DNA of 42,511 bases. It comes from Jidongwangia harbinensis (lineage in GTDB: Bacteria > Actinomycetota > Actinomycetes > Mycobacteriales > Micromonosporaceae). The stretch lies in contig NZ_JAIWNC010000058.1 in assembly GCF_020216025.1 (NCBI RefSeq), positions 1 through 42,511 on the forward strand, in the 5' to 3' direction. The position numbers were made by a program, and so were the translations under genes. The notes beneath the pieces were generated by a model that did not search any database, was not told where the DNA came from, and worked only from the letters and a program-made list of their open reading frames with translations. Shown one piece after another: positions 32,198 to 40,073 of this stretch. Position 1 is the stretch's first letter. Each line of letters begins with the position of its first letter.

Positions 32198-32958
32198 CAG
32201 TGCACCAGCTCCGTCGAGTCCAGCTTCTTCATGGTGTCCAGCACGGTCTCCGCGGTGGGGTCGGACAGCTCGGTGACGATCTCGCCGTCGGCCAGGAACA
32301 CCACCCGGTCGGCGTAGGCGGCGGCCACCGGGTCGTGGGTGACCATGACGATGGTCTGGCCGTGCTCGCGGACGCTGGACCGCAGGAACGACAGCACCTC
32401 GGCGCCGGACCGGGAGTCCAGGTTGCCGGTGGGCTCGTCCGCGAAGATCACGTCGGGCCGGCCGATCAGGGCCCGGGCGCAGGCGACGCGCTGCTGCTGG
32501 CCGCCGGAGAGCTGGCTGGGCCGGTGGGCCAGCCGGTCGGTGAGGCCCACGGTCGCGATCACGGTGTCCCACCACTGCGGGTCGGGCTTGCGGCCGGCGA
32601 TGTCCAGGGGCAGCCGGATGTTCTCCTGGGCGCTCAGCGTGGGCAGCAGGTTGAACTGCTGGAAGATGAAGCCGACCCGGTCCCGCCGGAGCCGGGTCAG
32701 TGCCTTGTCGCCGAGCCCGGTGACCTGGGTGTCGCCGACGTGCACCTGGCCACGGCTGACCGCGTCGAGTCCGGCGAGGCAGTGCATCAGCGTGGACTTG
32801 CCGCTGCCGGACGGGCCCATGATCGCGGTGAACCGCCCGCTCCCGAACTCGACGCTGACGTCGCGCAGTGCGACCACCTGCGCCTCGCCGGTGCCGTACA
32901 CCTTCCAGACGTTGCTCGCGCGTGCCGCGACCGCTCCGCCGGCATCTGTCGCCGTCAC
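32197..32958 (-). CDS. ABC transporter ATPase (MacB/LolD type)
   Basis: The protein has 253 residues. Walker A GPSGSGKST (48-56), Q-loop FIFQQFNLLPTLSAQEN, signature LSGGQQQRVACARAL and Walker B VIFADEPTGNLDS are intact, followed by MVTHDPVAA (H-loop). The Q-loop and LPTLSAQENI block is the LolD/MacB subtype that pairs with FtsX-like permeases. GTG at 32958 follows GGGAG. The gene is divergent from the RHH gene at 33182. Confidence 0.93.
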   Translation of the reverse strand: MTATDAGGAVAARASNVWKVYGTGEAQVVALRDVSVEFGSGRFTAIMGPSGSGKSTLMHCLAGLDAVSRGQVHVGDTQVTGLGDKALTRLRRDRVGFIFQQFNLLPTLSAQENIRLPLDIAGRKPDPQWWDTVIATVGLTDRLAHRPSQLSGGQQQRVACARALIGRPDVIFADEPTGNLDSRSGAEVLSFLRSSVREHGQTIVMVTHDPVAAAYADRVVFLADGEIVTELSDPTAETVLDTMKKLDSTELVH

Positions 32959-33129
32959 TTGTTCTCCCTCGTCGGACCTGCTGGACCGGCCGGGCGCGTT
33001 GCCCGGCCGGCCAGATCAGTCTCGCGGCGCGGACGCGCCGGGTCGTCCGCCCCCGGGCGGAGCCGAACGCGGAGATTCGGCTGCGGGTGATCCCTACGCC
33101 GGCTCAGGGTTGGCCCTGAGATACCACCA

Positions 33130-33175
33130 TGACATCAGTGCGACGGTTGACTGACGTCATAGGTGACGTCATAGT
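33130..33175 (+). promoter_or_regulatory. Promoter of the RHH gene with tandem TGACGTCA operators
   Basis: TTGACT (33147-33152) and CATAGT (33170-33175) are 17 bases apart and end six bases before the ATG, a leaderless promoter. TGACGTCA occurs at 33152-33159 and 33164-33171, 12 bp apart, and a one-mismatch copy TGACATCA lies at 33130-33137. Palindromes of this type spaced by about one helical turn suit ribbon-helix-helix dimers, so autoregulation by the following gene is likely. Confidence 0.65.
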
Positions 33176-33181
33176 GGTGGC

Positions 33182-33652
33182 ATGGACCTGACGCCCTACC
33201 TGGAAACGCTCCGGGCAGACCTCGCGGCCGCGGCCGCACCGGGCGGACCGGAGACCGGACGCGCGGCCGAGCTGCTTGCCCACTCGCTGGAGGCGTCCGC
33301 GCGGCTGGTGATGCTGGAGGTGCTCTCCGACGCCGCCGCCGAGATCACCACCCGGCTCAGCGACGCGGCCGTCGAGGTGCGCCTGCGCGGTCGCGAGGCC
33401 GACCTGGTGGTGAGCCACGCGGCCGAGCCGCCACCCGAGCCGCCGGTGCCGGACGGCGGCGACCTGACCCGGCTCACGCTGCGCATGCCCGAATCGCTCA
33501 AGACCCACGTGGAACAGACCGCGGCGGCCGAGGGCATCTCGGTGAACGCCTGGCTGGTGCGCGCGGTGACCGCCGCGGTCCAGCGTCCGGCCGGCCCGCC
33601 CGCACACGGCGGTCGCACCGGCCGCCGCATCACCGGCTTCGCCCAGGCCTGA
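33182..33652 (+). CDS. Ribbon-helix-helix regulator (toxin-antitoxin HicB/Arc-like C-terminus)
   Basis: The protein has 156 residues. N-terminal half is helical (LETLRADLAAAAAPGGPETG; SARLVMLEVLSDAAAEITTR). Residues 95-134 (LTRLTLRMPESLKTHVEQTA and VNAWLVRAV) form a ribbon-helix-helix DNA-binding domain like Arc and HicB. A Pro-rich linker joins them. ATG is six bases after CATAGT; tandem palindromes lie in its promoter. It is directly upstream (25 bases) of the DUF4097 gene, and co-transcription is likely. Confidence 0.75.
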   Translation: MDLTPYLETLRADLAAAAAPGGPETGRAAELLAHSLEASARLVMLEVLSDAAAEITTRLSDAAVEVRLRGREADLVVSHAAEPPPEPPVPDGGDLTRLTLRMPESLKTHVEQTAAAEGISVNAWLVRAVTAAVQRPAGPPAHGGRTGRRITGFAQA

Positions 33653-33677
33653 CCCCGCCGACTCAAGGAGAAGAACG

Positions 33678-34496
33678 ATGCCCGAGTTCGACCGCTCCAC
33701 CCCGGTGACGGTGACCGTCCACGGCCACCGCGGCACCGTCGAGATCACCGCCGAGGACCGGACCACCGTCGTCGCCGACGTCGCGCCCCTGGACTCGTCC
33801 GACGCCTCCCGGTCCGCCGCGGAGGCCGCCACCGTCACGCTCGAGGGCGACACGCTGGCCGTGCGCACCCCGGAGGTCAACGGCGGGCGGTGGCGGCGCT
33901 CGGCGAACCTCGCCATCACCGTGCGGGTGCCCACCGGCAGCTCGCTCGCGGTGCGGACGGACTCCGCCGACGTGCATGCCCGGGGGAGTTTCGCCACCGC
34001 CGAGGTGCGGACCGCGTCCGGCGACCTCCGGATCGAGGACGTCACCGGCGACGCCCGGACCGACACCGCCAGCGGGGACGTCACGATCGGCCGGGTCGGC
34101 GGCGCGCTGTGGATGGGCAGCGCGTCCGGCGACCTGAGAGTCGGTGACGTCAGCGGTGACGTCAGCCTGAACACCGCCAGCGGCGACATCGCCCTGCAGC
34201 ACGCCGGAGCCTCGGTCGGCGTGGACACCGCGTCCGGCGATGTGGAGATCGGCGTGGTGCACCGGGGCCGGACCGGCATCCGCTCGGCGTCCGGTGACGT
34301 CAGGATCGGCGTCGCCGCCGGCACCGCGGTCTGGCTGGACCTGAACACGCTGTCCGGCTCGACCAGGTCCGACCTCGCCATGGCCGGGGAGGGGACGGAC
34401 CCGGCCCCGCCCACCGGCGCGGCGCTCGAACTGCGGGTGCAGACGCTGAGCGGCGACATCCACGTCCGGCGCGCCGCCGTCCCGGCGGCCGCGTGA
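33678..34496 (+). CDS. DUF4097-family beta-repeat protein
   Basis: The protein has 272 residues. Repeated strands of the type RTASGDLRIEDVTGDARTD, TASGDVTIGRVGGALWMGS, SASGDLRVGDVSGDVSLNT, TASGDIALQHAGASVGVDT and TASGDVEIGVV give a right-handed beta-helix of DUF4097. No signal peptide, so it is cytosolic. Such proteins are common next to regulators in actinobacteria; function is unknown. AAGGAGAAG precedes the ATG. Ends at a hairpin shared with the convergent oxidase gene. Confidence 0.8.
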   Translation: MPEFDRSTPVTVTVHGHRGTVEITAEDRTTVVADVAPLDSSDASRSAAEAATVTLEGDTLAVRTPEVNGGRWRRSANLAITVRVPTGSSLAVRTDSADVHARGSFATAEVRTASGDLRIEDVTGDARTDTASGDVTIGRVGGALWMGSASGDLRVGDVSGDVSLNTASGDIALQHAGASVGVDTASGDVEIGVVHRGRTGIRSASGDVRIGVAAGTAVWLDLNTLSGSTRSDLAMAGEGTDPAPPTGAALELRVQTLSGDIHVRRAAVPAAA

Positions 34497-34500
34497 CCCC

Positions 34501-34528
34501 GGCGGATCACTCGGGTGAGTGGTCCGCC
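34501..34528. terminator. Convergent terminator-like hairpin
   Basis: Positions 34501-34512 and 34517-34528 pair (11 of 12, one wobble) around GGGT. It follows the DUF4097 stop and overlaps the end of the oxidase gene, so it may serve both. Confidence 0.6.
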
Positions 34529-36336
34529 GCGTACGGGGTGCGGACGCCGGTGTAGGCCAGGTGCATGACCATGCCGTCCGCGCCGTGCTCGAAGTTGTGG
34601 CAGTGGTCCATCCAGATGCCCGGGTTGTCCGCGGTGAACGCGATCTCGAACACCTCGCCCGGCGCCACGTTGAGCGTATCGGTCCACCAGGGAGCGCCGC
34701 CCGCCGGGGTGCCGTTGCGGGACAGCACGCGGACGCGGTGGCCGTGCAGGTGGATCGGATGGTCGATGACGCTGCGGTTGGCGATGCGCACCTTCACCCG
34801 GTCGCCCCGGGACACCACGAGCGTGGGCACCGCCGGGTACAGCCGGCCGTTGATCAGGCTGCTGACGTACCCGAACCGGCCCTGACTGAAGCCCAGCCCG
34901 TCGTCCAGCCGAAGGTCGAACGAGCGCTGGAACCCCTCCGGAGCGGGTGGCGCCGCGGAGCCGTAGGCGAGCGGATCGAACAGCGGTCCGGTGGCCGGGG
35001 CGGCCGGGCCGGCGGTGCCGTCCGGGCTGAGCGCGAGCGCCGCGCCGGAGCCGTCGAGCGTCAGCGTCACCGGGCCGGGCGGCATCGTGAAGGCGATGTC
35101 GTACCGGCCGCCGGCGGCCAGCAGCAGGCCGGTGCCGGCGGCGAGCGGGGTGGCGCCGGTGACCGCGTTGCCGTCGATCGCGGCGACCGCGAACGGCGAG
35201 CCGCCGACGTGCACGCGCTGCGGTTCGGCGGAGCTGTTGACCAGCCGCAGGAGCGTCCGGCGGCCGGCCGCCACGGCGTGCCGTGCCGGCTCGTCGGCCC
35301 GGCCGAACGCGGTGACCTGATCGCCACCGGCCGGCCACCGGTGGGCGAAGACGGTGCGCTCGAACACCTCGGGTCCGGCCGGGTCCGCGATGATCAGCGC
35401 CCCGAACAGGCCCCGCTGCACGGTGTGCAGCGCGTCCCGGTGGGTGTGGTACCAGAACGTGCCGGAGCGGGTCGGCACGAACCGGTAGACGTGCCGTTCG
35501 CCCGGCCGGACCGCGTTCTGCGTCACCCCGGGCACGCCGTCCTCCGCGTTCGGCACGTCGACGCCGTGCCAGTGCACGGTCACGCCCTCCGTGACGTCCG
35601 TGTTGACCAGCGTCACCTCGACCAGCTGGCCCTGCTTCGCCCGGATCTCCGGGCCGGGGGAGACGCCGTTGAAGGTGAGGGCGTCCACGGTCCGGCCGGA
35701 GGCGAGCCGTACGGTGCCGCGCGCCGCGGTCAGCGTCAGCCGGACGTCGGGCGTACCGGTGCGCGGCCCGGTGAGCTGATCGACCCCGATGTCGCCGGGC
35801 GCCGCGTGGTGGTGCTCGGCCGCCCCGGCGTTCGCCTGGCTGCCCAGCACGAGCGCGGCCGCGGGTGCCAGCACGAACGCCGCGGCCAGCCAGGGCAGGC
35901 GGGCCAGTCGGGAGCCCGCCCGGCGCCGGCCGCGCAGCGCCAGGGACAGGCCGGCGATCAGCGCCAGCGTCGCCACCGAACCGGCGAGCACGAACGCCGT
36001 GTCCTGCGGGCCGAACGGCACCACCAGCCAGAAGGCCGACAACAGGGCGCCGGCCGAGGCGACGTGGGCGGGCGCCGGGCCGGGCCGCCACACCGCCCAG
36101 GCGACCGGCAGCAGCGCCAGCGGTACCTGCACGACCAGGCGGGCGTCGGCCAGTGCCGCGCCGCCGGTGAGGATCAGGCCGGCGACGACCAGGCGGGCGG
36201 CGACCAGGGCCGCCGTCACGTACAGCCAGCGCCGGAGCAGCCGGGCCGGGCCGGACGCCCGCCGGGCGAGGGCGAGCGCGGCACCGATCACCAGCACGGC
36301 GAGCGTCATGTCGGTGATGAGCAGGGGTTCGAACAC
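34507..36336 (-). CDS. Membrane-anchored multicopper oxidase
   Basis: The protein has 609 residues. About five membrane helices (10-170) precede a cupredoxin part in three domains. Copper ligands are present in order: VHWHGVDVPN, FWYHTHRD, IDHPIHLHGHRV and DHCHNFEHGADGM, giving type 1, 2 and 3 sites. The last block has HCH and Met, usual for the T1 copper. Similar three-domain oxidases oxidise metals or phenolics outside the membrane. GTG at 36336 follows AAGGTGG; an ATG at 36309 would start nine residues later. Downstream of the quinone oxidoreductase in the same direction. Confidence 0.85.
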   Translation of the reverse strand: MFEPLLITDMTLAVLVIGAALALARRASGPARLLRRWLYVTAALVAARLVVAGLILTGGAALADARLVVQVPLALLPVAWAVWRPGPAPAHVASAGALLSAFWLVVPFGPQDTAFVLAGSVATLALIAGLSLALRGRRRAGSRLARLPWLAAAFVLAPAAALVLGSQANAGAAEHHHAAPGDIGVDQLTGPRTGTPDVRLTLTAARGTVRLASGRTVDALTFNGVSPGPEIRAKQGQLVEVTLVNTDVTEGVTVHWHGVDVPNAEDGVPGVTQNAVRPGERHVYRFVPTRSGTFWYHTHRDALHTVQRGLFGALIIADPAGPEVFERTVFAHRWPAGGDQVTAFGRADEPARHAVAAGRRTLLRLVNSSAEPQRVHVGGSPFAVAAIDGNAVTGATPLAAGTGLLLAAGGRYDIAFTMPPGPVTLTLDGSGAALALSPDGTAGPAAPATGPLFDPLAYGSAAPPAPEGFQRSFDLRLDDGLGFSQGRFGYVSSLINGRLYPAVPTLVVSRGDRVKVRIANRSVIDHPIHLHGHRVRVLSRNGTPAGGAPWWTDTLNVAPGEVFEIAFTADNPGIWMDHCHNFEHGADGMVMHLAYTGVRTPYAADHSPE

Positions 36337-36415
36337 CGGACCACCTTCGAGAAAGGGGGCTGCCCGGCCCCATCCGCGCGGCTCGGCGAGCCGGGGTCGG
36401 CCGGGAGGCCGCGGG

Positions 36416-37447
36416 TTAGGGGTTGAGAACGATCTTTCCGGCGACCGTGCCGGACTCGGCCAGCCGCATGGCCTCGGCGATGTGGGCGAGCGGAATCTGG
36501 GCGGCGATCTGCGCGGTGACGTCGCCGCGTTGCATGGCGGCGAACACCTCGGCGAGGTCGGCGCGCACCCGGGCCCGGAAGCGGTCTCCGGCCAGCGTCT
36601 TGCCGGCCCAGAGGTTGTAGAAGTAGGCGCGGCGGCGGTTCGGCAGCGCGTTCCACCACCAGACCCGGCCGAGCAGGCGGAGTACGGGCCACTGCTGCGA
36701 GCCCGTGTCGTCGCGGGTGGAGGCGGTGCCGTACGCGACCAGCGTTCCGCCGGGCGCGAGCATTCCCCAGGAGTCGATCACGCTGCGCCCGCCGACGTGG
36801 TCGAAGACGGCGTCCACCCCGCCCGGGGCGAGTTCGCGGACCCGTGTGGCGACGTCCTCGGTGCGATAGTCGATGGCGAGGACGCCGCGGGTACGCAGGG
36901 CGTCGTGGTGCCGCCGCGAGGCGGTGCCGATCACCGTGGCGCCCGCCGCCTGCGCGAGCTGGACCAGCACCGAGCCGACGCCACCGTTGGCGCCGTGCAC
37001 CAGGACCGTCTGCCCGGCGCGGACGCGCGCCTTGCGGTGCAGCATCTGCCAGGCGGTGACGCCGTTGACCACCACGGTCTCCGCCTCCGCCGGGCTGATC
37101 CCGTCCGGCACCGGCACCACGTCGGCGGCCTCGACGACCACGTGACTGGCCCACCCGCCGACCTTGAGCAGCGCGGCCACCCGGGTGCCGGACAGGCTCG
37201 GCGGCACGCCCGCACCGGTGGCGATCACCGTGCCGACCAGGTCGTAGCCCGGTACGAACGGGAACGCCGGCTGATCGTAGTAGCGCCCGCGGCGCATCTG
37301 CTGCTCCGCGAACGAGACCCCGGTCGCCTCCATCCGGACCAGCACCTGTCCCGGGCCGGCCGCCGGCACGGCGCCGCGCCGGATCTCCAGCCCCTCCGGC
37401 TCGACCTTGCCCGGCAACACGATCTCGACGAGTTCTTCGGTGTTCAC
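36416..37447 (-). CDS. Medium-chain NAD(P)-dependent quinone oxidoreductase-like protein
   Basis: The protein has 343 residues. ATGVSFAEQQMRRGRYYDQP, FVPGYDLVGTV, VVNGVTAWQML and HGANGGVGSVLVQLA (NADPH-binding) identify a quinone-oxidoreductase/zinc-free MDR. FDHVGG and VAYGTAST are usual. Metal-binding Cys residues are absent. GTG at 37447 sits six bases after AGGAGG. Divergent from a TetR gene, which probably regulates it. Confidence 0.88.
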   Translation of the reverse strand: MNTEELVEIVLPGKVEPEGLEIRRGAVPAAGPGQVLVRMEATGVSFAEQQMRRGRYYDQPAFPFVPGYDLVGTVIATGAGVPPSLSGTRVAALLKVGGWASHVVVEAADVVPVPDGISPAEAETVVVNGVTAWQMLHRKARVRAGQTVLVHGANGGVGSVLVQLAQAAGATVIGTASRRHHDALRTRGVLAIDYRTEDVATRVRELAPGGVDAVFDHVGGRSVIDSWGMLAPGGTLVAYGTASTRDDTGSQQWPVLRLLGRVWWWNALPNRRRAYFYNLWAGKTLAGDRFRARVRADLAEVFAAMQRGDVTAQIAAQIPLAHIAEAMRLAESGTVAGKIVLNP

Positions 37448-37563
37448 GACGACCTCCTGCGGTAAGCATCTCTCGCGTCGGTTACAAGTTCTAACAGTGA
37501 TCGGAGTGAGATGCAACAGCAAAAGTGATAACGTCTAACTACACACAGCGGAGGGGGCGGTCC

Positions 37564-38184
37564 ATGACGCCGCGGGAGCGCTACCGTGCCCAGGTACGCA
37601 CGGAGATCAAGGAACGGGCGTGGGAGCAGATCGCCACGACCGGGGCGTCCGCGCTGTCCCTCAACGGCATCGCCAGACAGATGGGCCTGAGCGGACCCGC
37701 GCTGTACCGGTACTTCGCCAACCGCGACGACCTGATCACCGGGCTCATCACCGACGCGTACCGGAGCCTCGCCGACACGTTCCGCACGGCCGGCACCGAC
37801 CCCGCCGGACTGGCCCACGCGCTACGCGGATGGGCCCTCGCGCACCCGCAGCGGTACCTGCTCATCTACGGCACACCGGTGCCCGGCTACCACGCACCCG
37901 CCGACGTCACCCGGATCGCCGTCGAGATCCTGACCACCCTGCTGGACGCGTGCGCCGCGCTGCCGGACGGCGGCGCCGCACGACCGTTCGACGCGTACGT
38001 CGCCCAGCACCGGGACTGGGCCGAGGGCCATCCCGCGCCACCGGCGGCGTTGCGGCGGGCGCTGACGTTCTGGACGCGGCTGCACGGGATTCTGTCGCTG
38101 GAACTCGCCGGGCACTTCACCGGCATGGACTTCGATCCCGGCCGGCTGTTCACCGCCGAGCTGGAGGAGTTGTCGATGCGCTGA
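37564..38184 (+). CDS. TetR-family regulator with WHG-type C-terminus
   Basis: The protein has 206 residues. HTH region ERAWEQIATTGASALSLNGI, GLSGPALYRYFANRDDLITG is classic TetR. Later WTRLHGILSLELAGHFTGM, a motif of the TetR_C subgroup linked to oxidoreductase operons. ATG at 37564 follows GGAGGGGG. Divergent from the quinone oxidoreductase (116-base gap with several TAAC/GTTA half-sites), so likely its repressor. No operator is certain. Confidence 0.85.
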   Translation: MTPRERYRAQVRTEIKERAWEQIATTGASALSLNGIARQMGLSGPALYRYFANRDDLITGLITDAYRSLADTFRTAGTDPAGLAHALRGWALAHPQRYLLIYGTPVPGYHAPADVTRIAVEILTTLLDACAALPDGGAARPFDAYVAQHRDWAEGHPAPPAALRRALTFWTRLHGILSLELAGHFTGMDFDPGRLFTAELEELSMR

Positions 38185-38265
38185 CCGGCTCGTGTTCCGG
38201 CCCGCTCCGAGCGCCGGTGGTGCCGTCTCCGGTGCCGGGTTGCTCGGGTTGCCGGTGCTGGTCTG

Positions 38266-39084
38266 TCAGCTGCCTGGCTTGATCAGGCCGGTCTCGTAGG
38301 CGAGCACCGCCGCCTGGACCCGATCGCGCAACCGCAGTTTTGTCAGCACGTGCCCGACGTGGGTCTTGATGGTCGTCTCGCTGACCGTCAGCGCACGGGC
38401 GATCTCCGCATTCGAATGACCGCGGGCCACGTGGATCAGGACTTCCCGCTCCCGGTCGGTCAGAGCGTCGAGGGCGTTGCCGGCGGTCGTGGCCGGATCG
38501 GGCAGCGCGTCCGCGAACCGGGTCAGCAGCCGGGACAGGATCCGCGGCGCGATGACCGCGCCGTGCGCCGCGACCGCACGCAGGGCGGACACCAGCTCGT
38601 CCGCCGGCACGTCCTTGCCGAAGTAGCCGGCCGCACCGGCCGCGATCGCGCCGATGACATGCTCGTCCCGGTCGTCAGCGGTCAGGATCAGCACGCGGAC
38701 CGGCAGCCGGGCGTCGCGGATCGCCCGGGTCGCGGCCAGGCCGTCCAACCGGGGCAGGGCCACGTCCATGACCACCACGTCGGGCAGCAGTCGCCGGGAC
38801 AGCTCGACCGCCTCGGTGCCGTCGCCGGCCTCACCGACGACCGTGAGACCGTCCGCCGCGGCGAGCGCCATCCGCAGCCCGGACCGCTGCATCGGCGCGG
38901 CGTCGGCGAGCAGAATCCGTACCGGGCGGGCCGCCCGGTGTTCGAGCTGCGCCGGGGCCGCTGACCTCGCACTCGGGCCGGCTGCGGGTGCCGTCGAGGG
39001 CGCCGACCGTTGATCGGGCCCGGTCGCGGCGGTTCCGGGTCCGCCCACCGTCGAAGCCCGGTCGTCGCCGTCGCCACCAGTCAC
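38266..39084 (-). CDS. NarL/LuxR-type response regulator with unusual N-terminal extension
   Basis: The protein has 272 residues. Residues 1-52 are Gly/Ala/Ser/Thr-rich and not part of the receiver. The receiver (54-172) has phosphate-acceptor D107, T135 and K157, but the acidic pair at its start is reduced: ILLADAAPM has D61 followed by Ala62. The LuxR HTH (207-265; LTDREREVLIHVARGHSNAE, TVSETTIKTHVGHVLTKL) is intact. No histidine kinase lies beside it. GTG at 39084 follows AGGAAGG. Cytoplasmic DNA-binding regulator. Confidence 0.85.
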   Translation of the reverse strand: MTGGDGDDRASTVGGPGTAATGPDQRSAPSTAPAAGPSARSAAPAQLEHRAARPVRILLADAAPMQRSGLRMALAAADGLTVVGEAGDGTEAVELSRRLLPDVVVMDVALPRLDGLAATRAIRDARLPVRVLILTADDRDEHVIGAIAAGAAGYFGKDVPADELVSALRAVAAHGAVIAPRILSRLLTRFADALPDPATTAGNALDALTDREREVLIHVARGHSNAEIARALTVSETTIKTHVGHVLTKLRLRDRVQAAVLAYETGLIKPGS

Positions 39085-39453
39085 CGCGCCGCCTTCCTGC
39101 CACCGGCCGTGACGGCCGCCGCATTACCGTAGGCGATCGACCGCTTCCGCCGGTGTCCTGGCCCGAGGCGTCCGCGCGAGGCGACGGTATGGCGCGGAAA
39201 CGACGGTGCGGCGCGAAGGCGACGGTACCGTGCGGCGGTTGGGGCCGGGGGCGCTCGGTTCGGGCGGCGTCGGCTACTGCCTTCGGGCTTGCGCACCCGG
39301 TCGCGCCTCGGTTCACCGGGTGCGCGGCCCCGCTCTTGCAGGATCGGAACTCAGCACTTCGGATCGGCCCCTTGTCGCGATCCGCGAAGGTTTACCGAGC
39401 CGGACCTCCCACCCACGAACCGCGCCCGGACGACCTCTCCGCTCCGCCCGCAC

Positions 39454-39542
39454 GCCGTCGATCGCCTCGGTGGAACACCATCGTCGTTATCCGGCCTGCA
39501 TAACGACGCTGGTGTGCCACTGGAGCGCTCCAGTGGTACACC
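39454..39542. repeat. 89-bp repeat, copy A, with two palindromes
   Basis: Matches copy B (39751) at 78 of 89 positions. Inside, CGTCGTTAT (39482-39490) pairs with ATAACGACG (39500-39508), and positions 39511-39542 form a 32-bp palindrome with one mismatch around AGCGCT. Confidence 0.85.
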
Positions 39543-39750
39543 GCGGTGCCTATCGGGTGCCCAATCCCACGCTGGTGTTCCAGTGAGAGGTGATGTCGGT
39601 AGGCGGGCAGTCCGCCGAGGCGCTGGGCAATGTCAGCTGCTTCGACAAGGTTCGTTGCGGTGCCTCCGGGCCACGATCCGCGACGGTTGCCGGGCGGCGG
39701 GTCCTCCGGCGCACGAACAGCACCAGGACGGCCCTCCCGTACACGCCGAC

Positions 39751-39839
39751 GCCGTCGATTGCCTGGGTGGAACAGCACCGTTGTTATCCGGCCCGGATAA
39801 CGACGCTGGTGTACCACTGGAGCGTTCCACTGGAACACC
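39751..39839. repeat. 89-bp repeat, copy B, with palindromes
   Basis: Same order as copy A. GTTATCCGG (39783-39791) pairs perfectly with CCGGATAAC (39793-39801), a compensatory-looking change relative to copy A. The second palindrome (39808-39839) is kept at 13 of 16 pairs. Confidence 0.85.
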
Positions 39840-40073
39840 GATGTCGAGGCACTGACGAGCGCGGTCAGGTTCCACCCAGGCTTGGACGATGATCGCCGTT
39901 GCTGGGCCACGACGGATGAGGGCCGGAACAACGACACCCGCTCGTGTCCCGCCGGGACCGCGAAATGGCATGCCGGCCAGCCGCGCCGAGGGCCCGGCTG
40001 GGGAACGTGGTCGACGCCCTGTGCCTGCCGAGGAGACTGGCGAGGCGGGACCGAATGAGGTTCGGGTGACCGG

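Larger units (their letters stand above)
39085..40073. other. About 1 kb without a supported gene, with repeats
   Basis: No reading frame has coding character. The stretch holds three diverged GCGACGGTA-type tandem units (39181-39238) and two copies of an 89-bp repeat (39454-39542 and 39751-39839). Each copy contains palindromes, and relatives of the GGTGT-CCACTGG half-site occur elsewhere in it. Confidence 0.6.

Noticed and set aside
29654..36426. Long plus-strand frames (887 and 635 residues) opposite the ABC permease and multicopper oxidase, and a 1,089-residue minus-strand frame at 33104-36373
   Set aside because: All are out-of-frame shadows; the true genes show full sets of family motifs.
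39454..39839. Possible CRISPR array
   Set aside because: Only two 89-bp copies 297 bases apart, no regular spacers and no cas genes.
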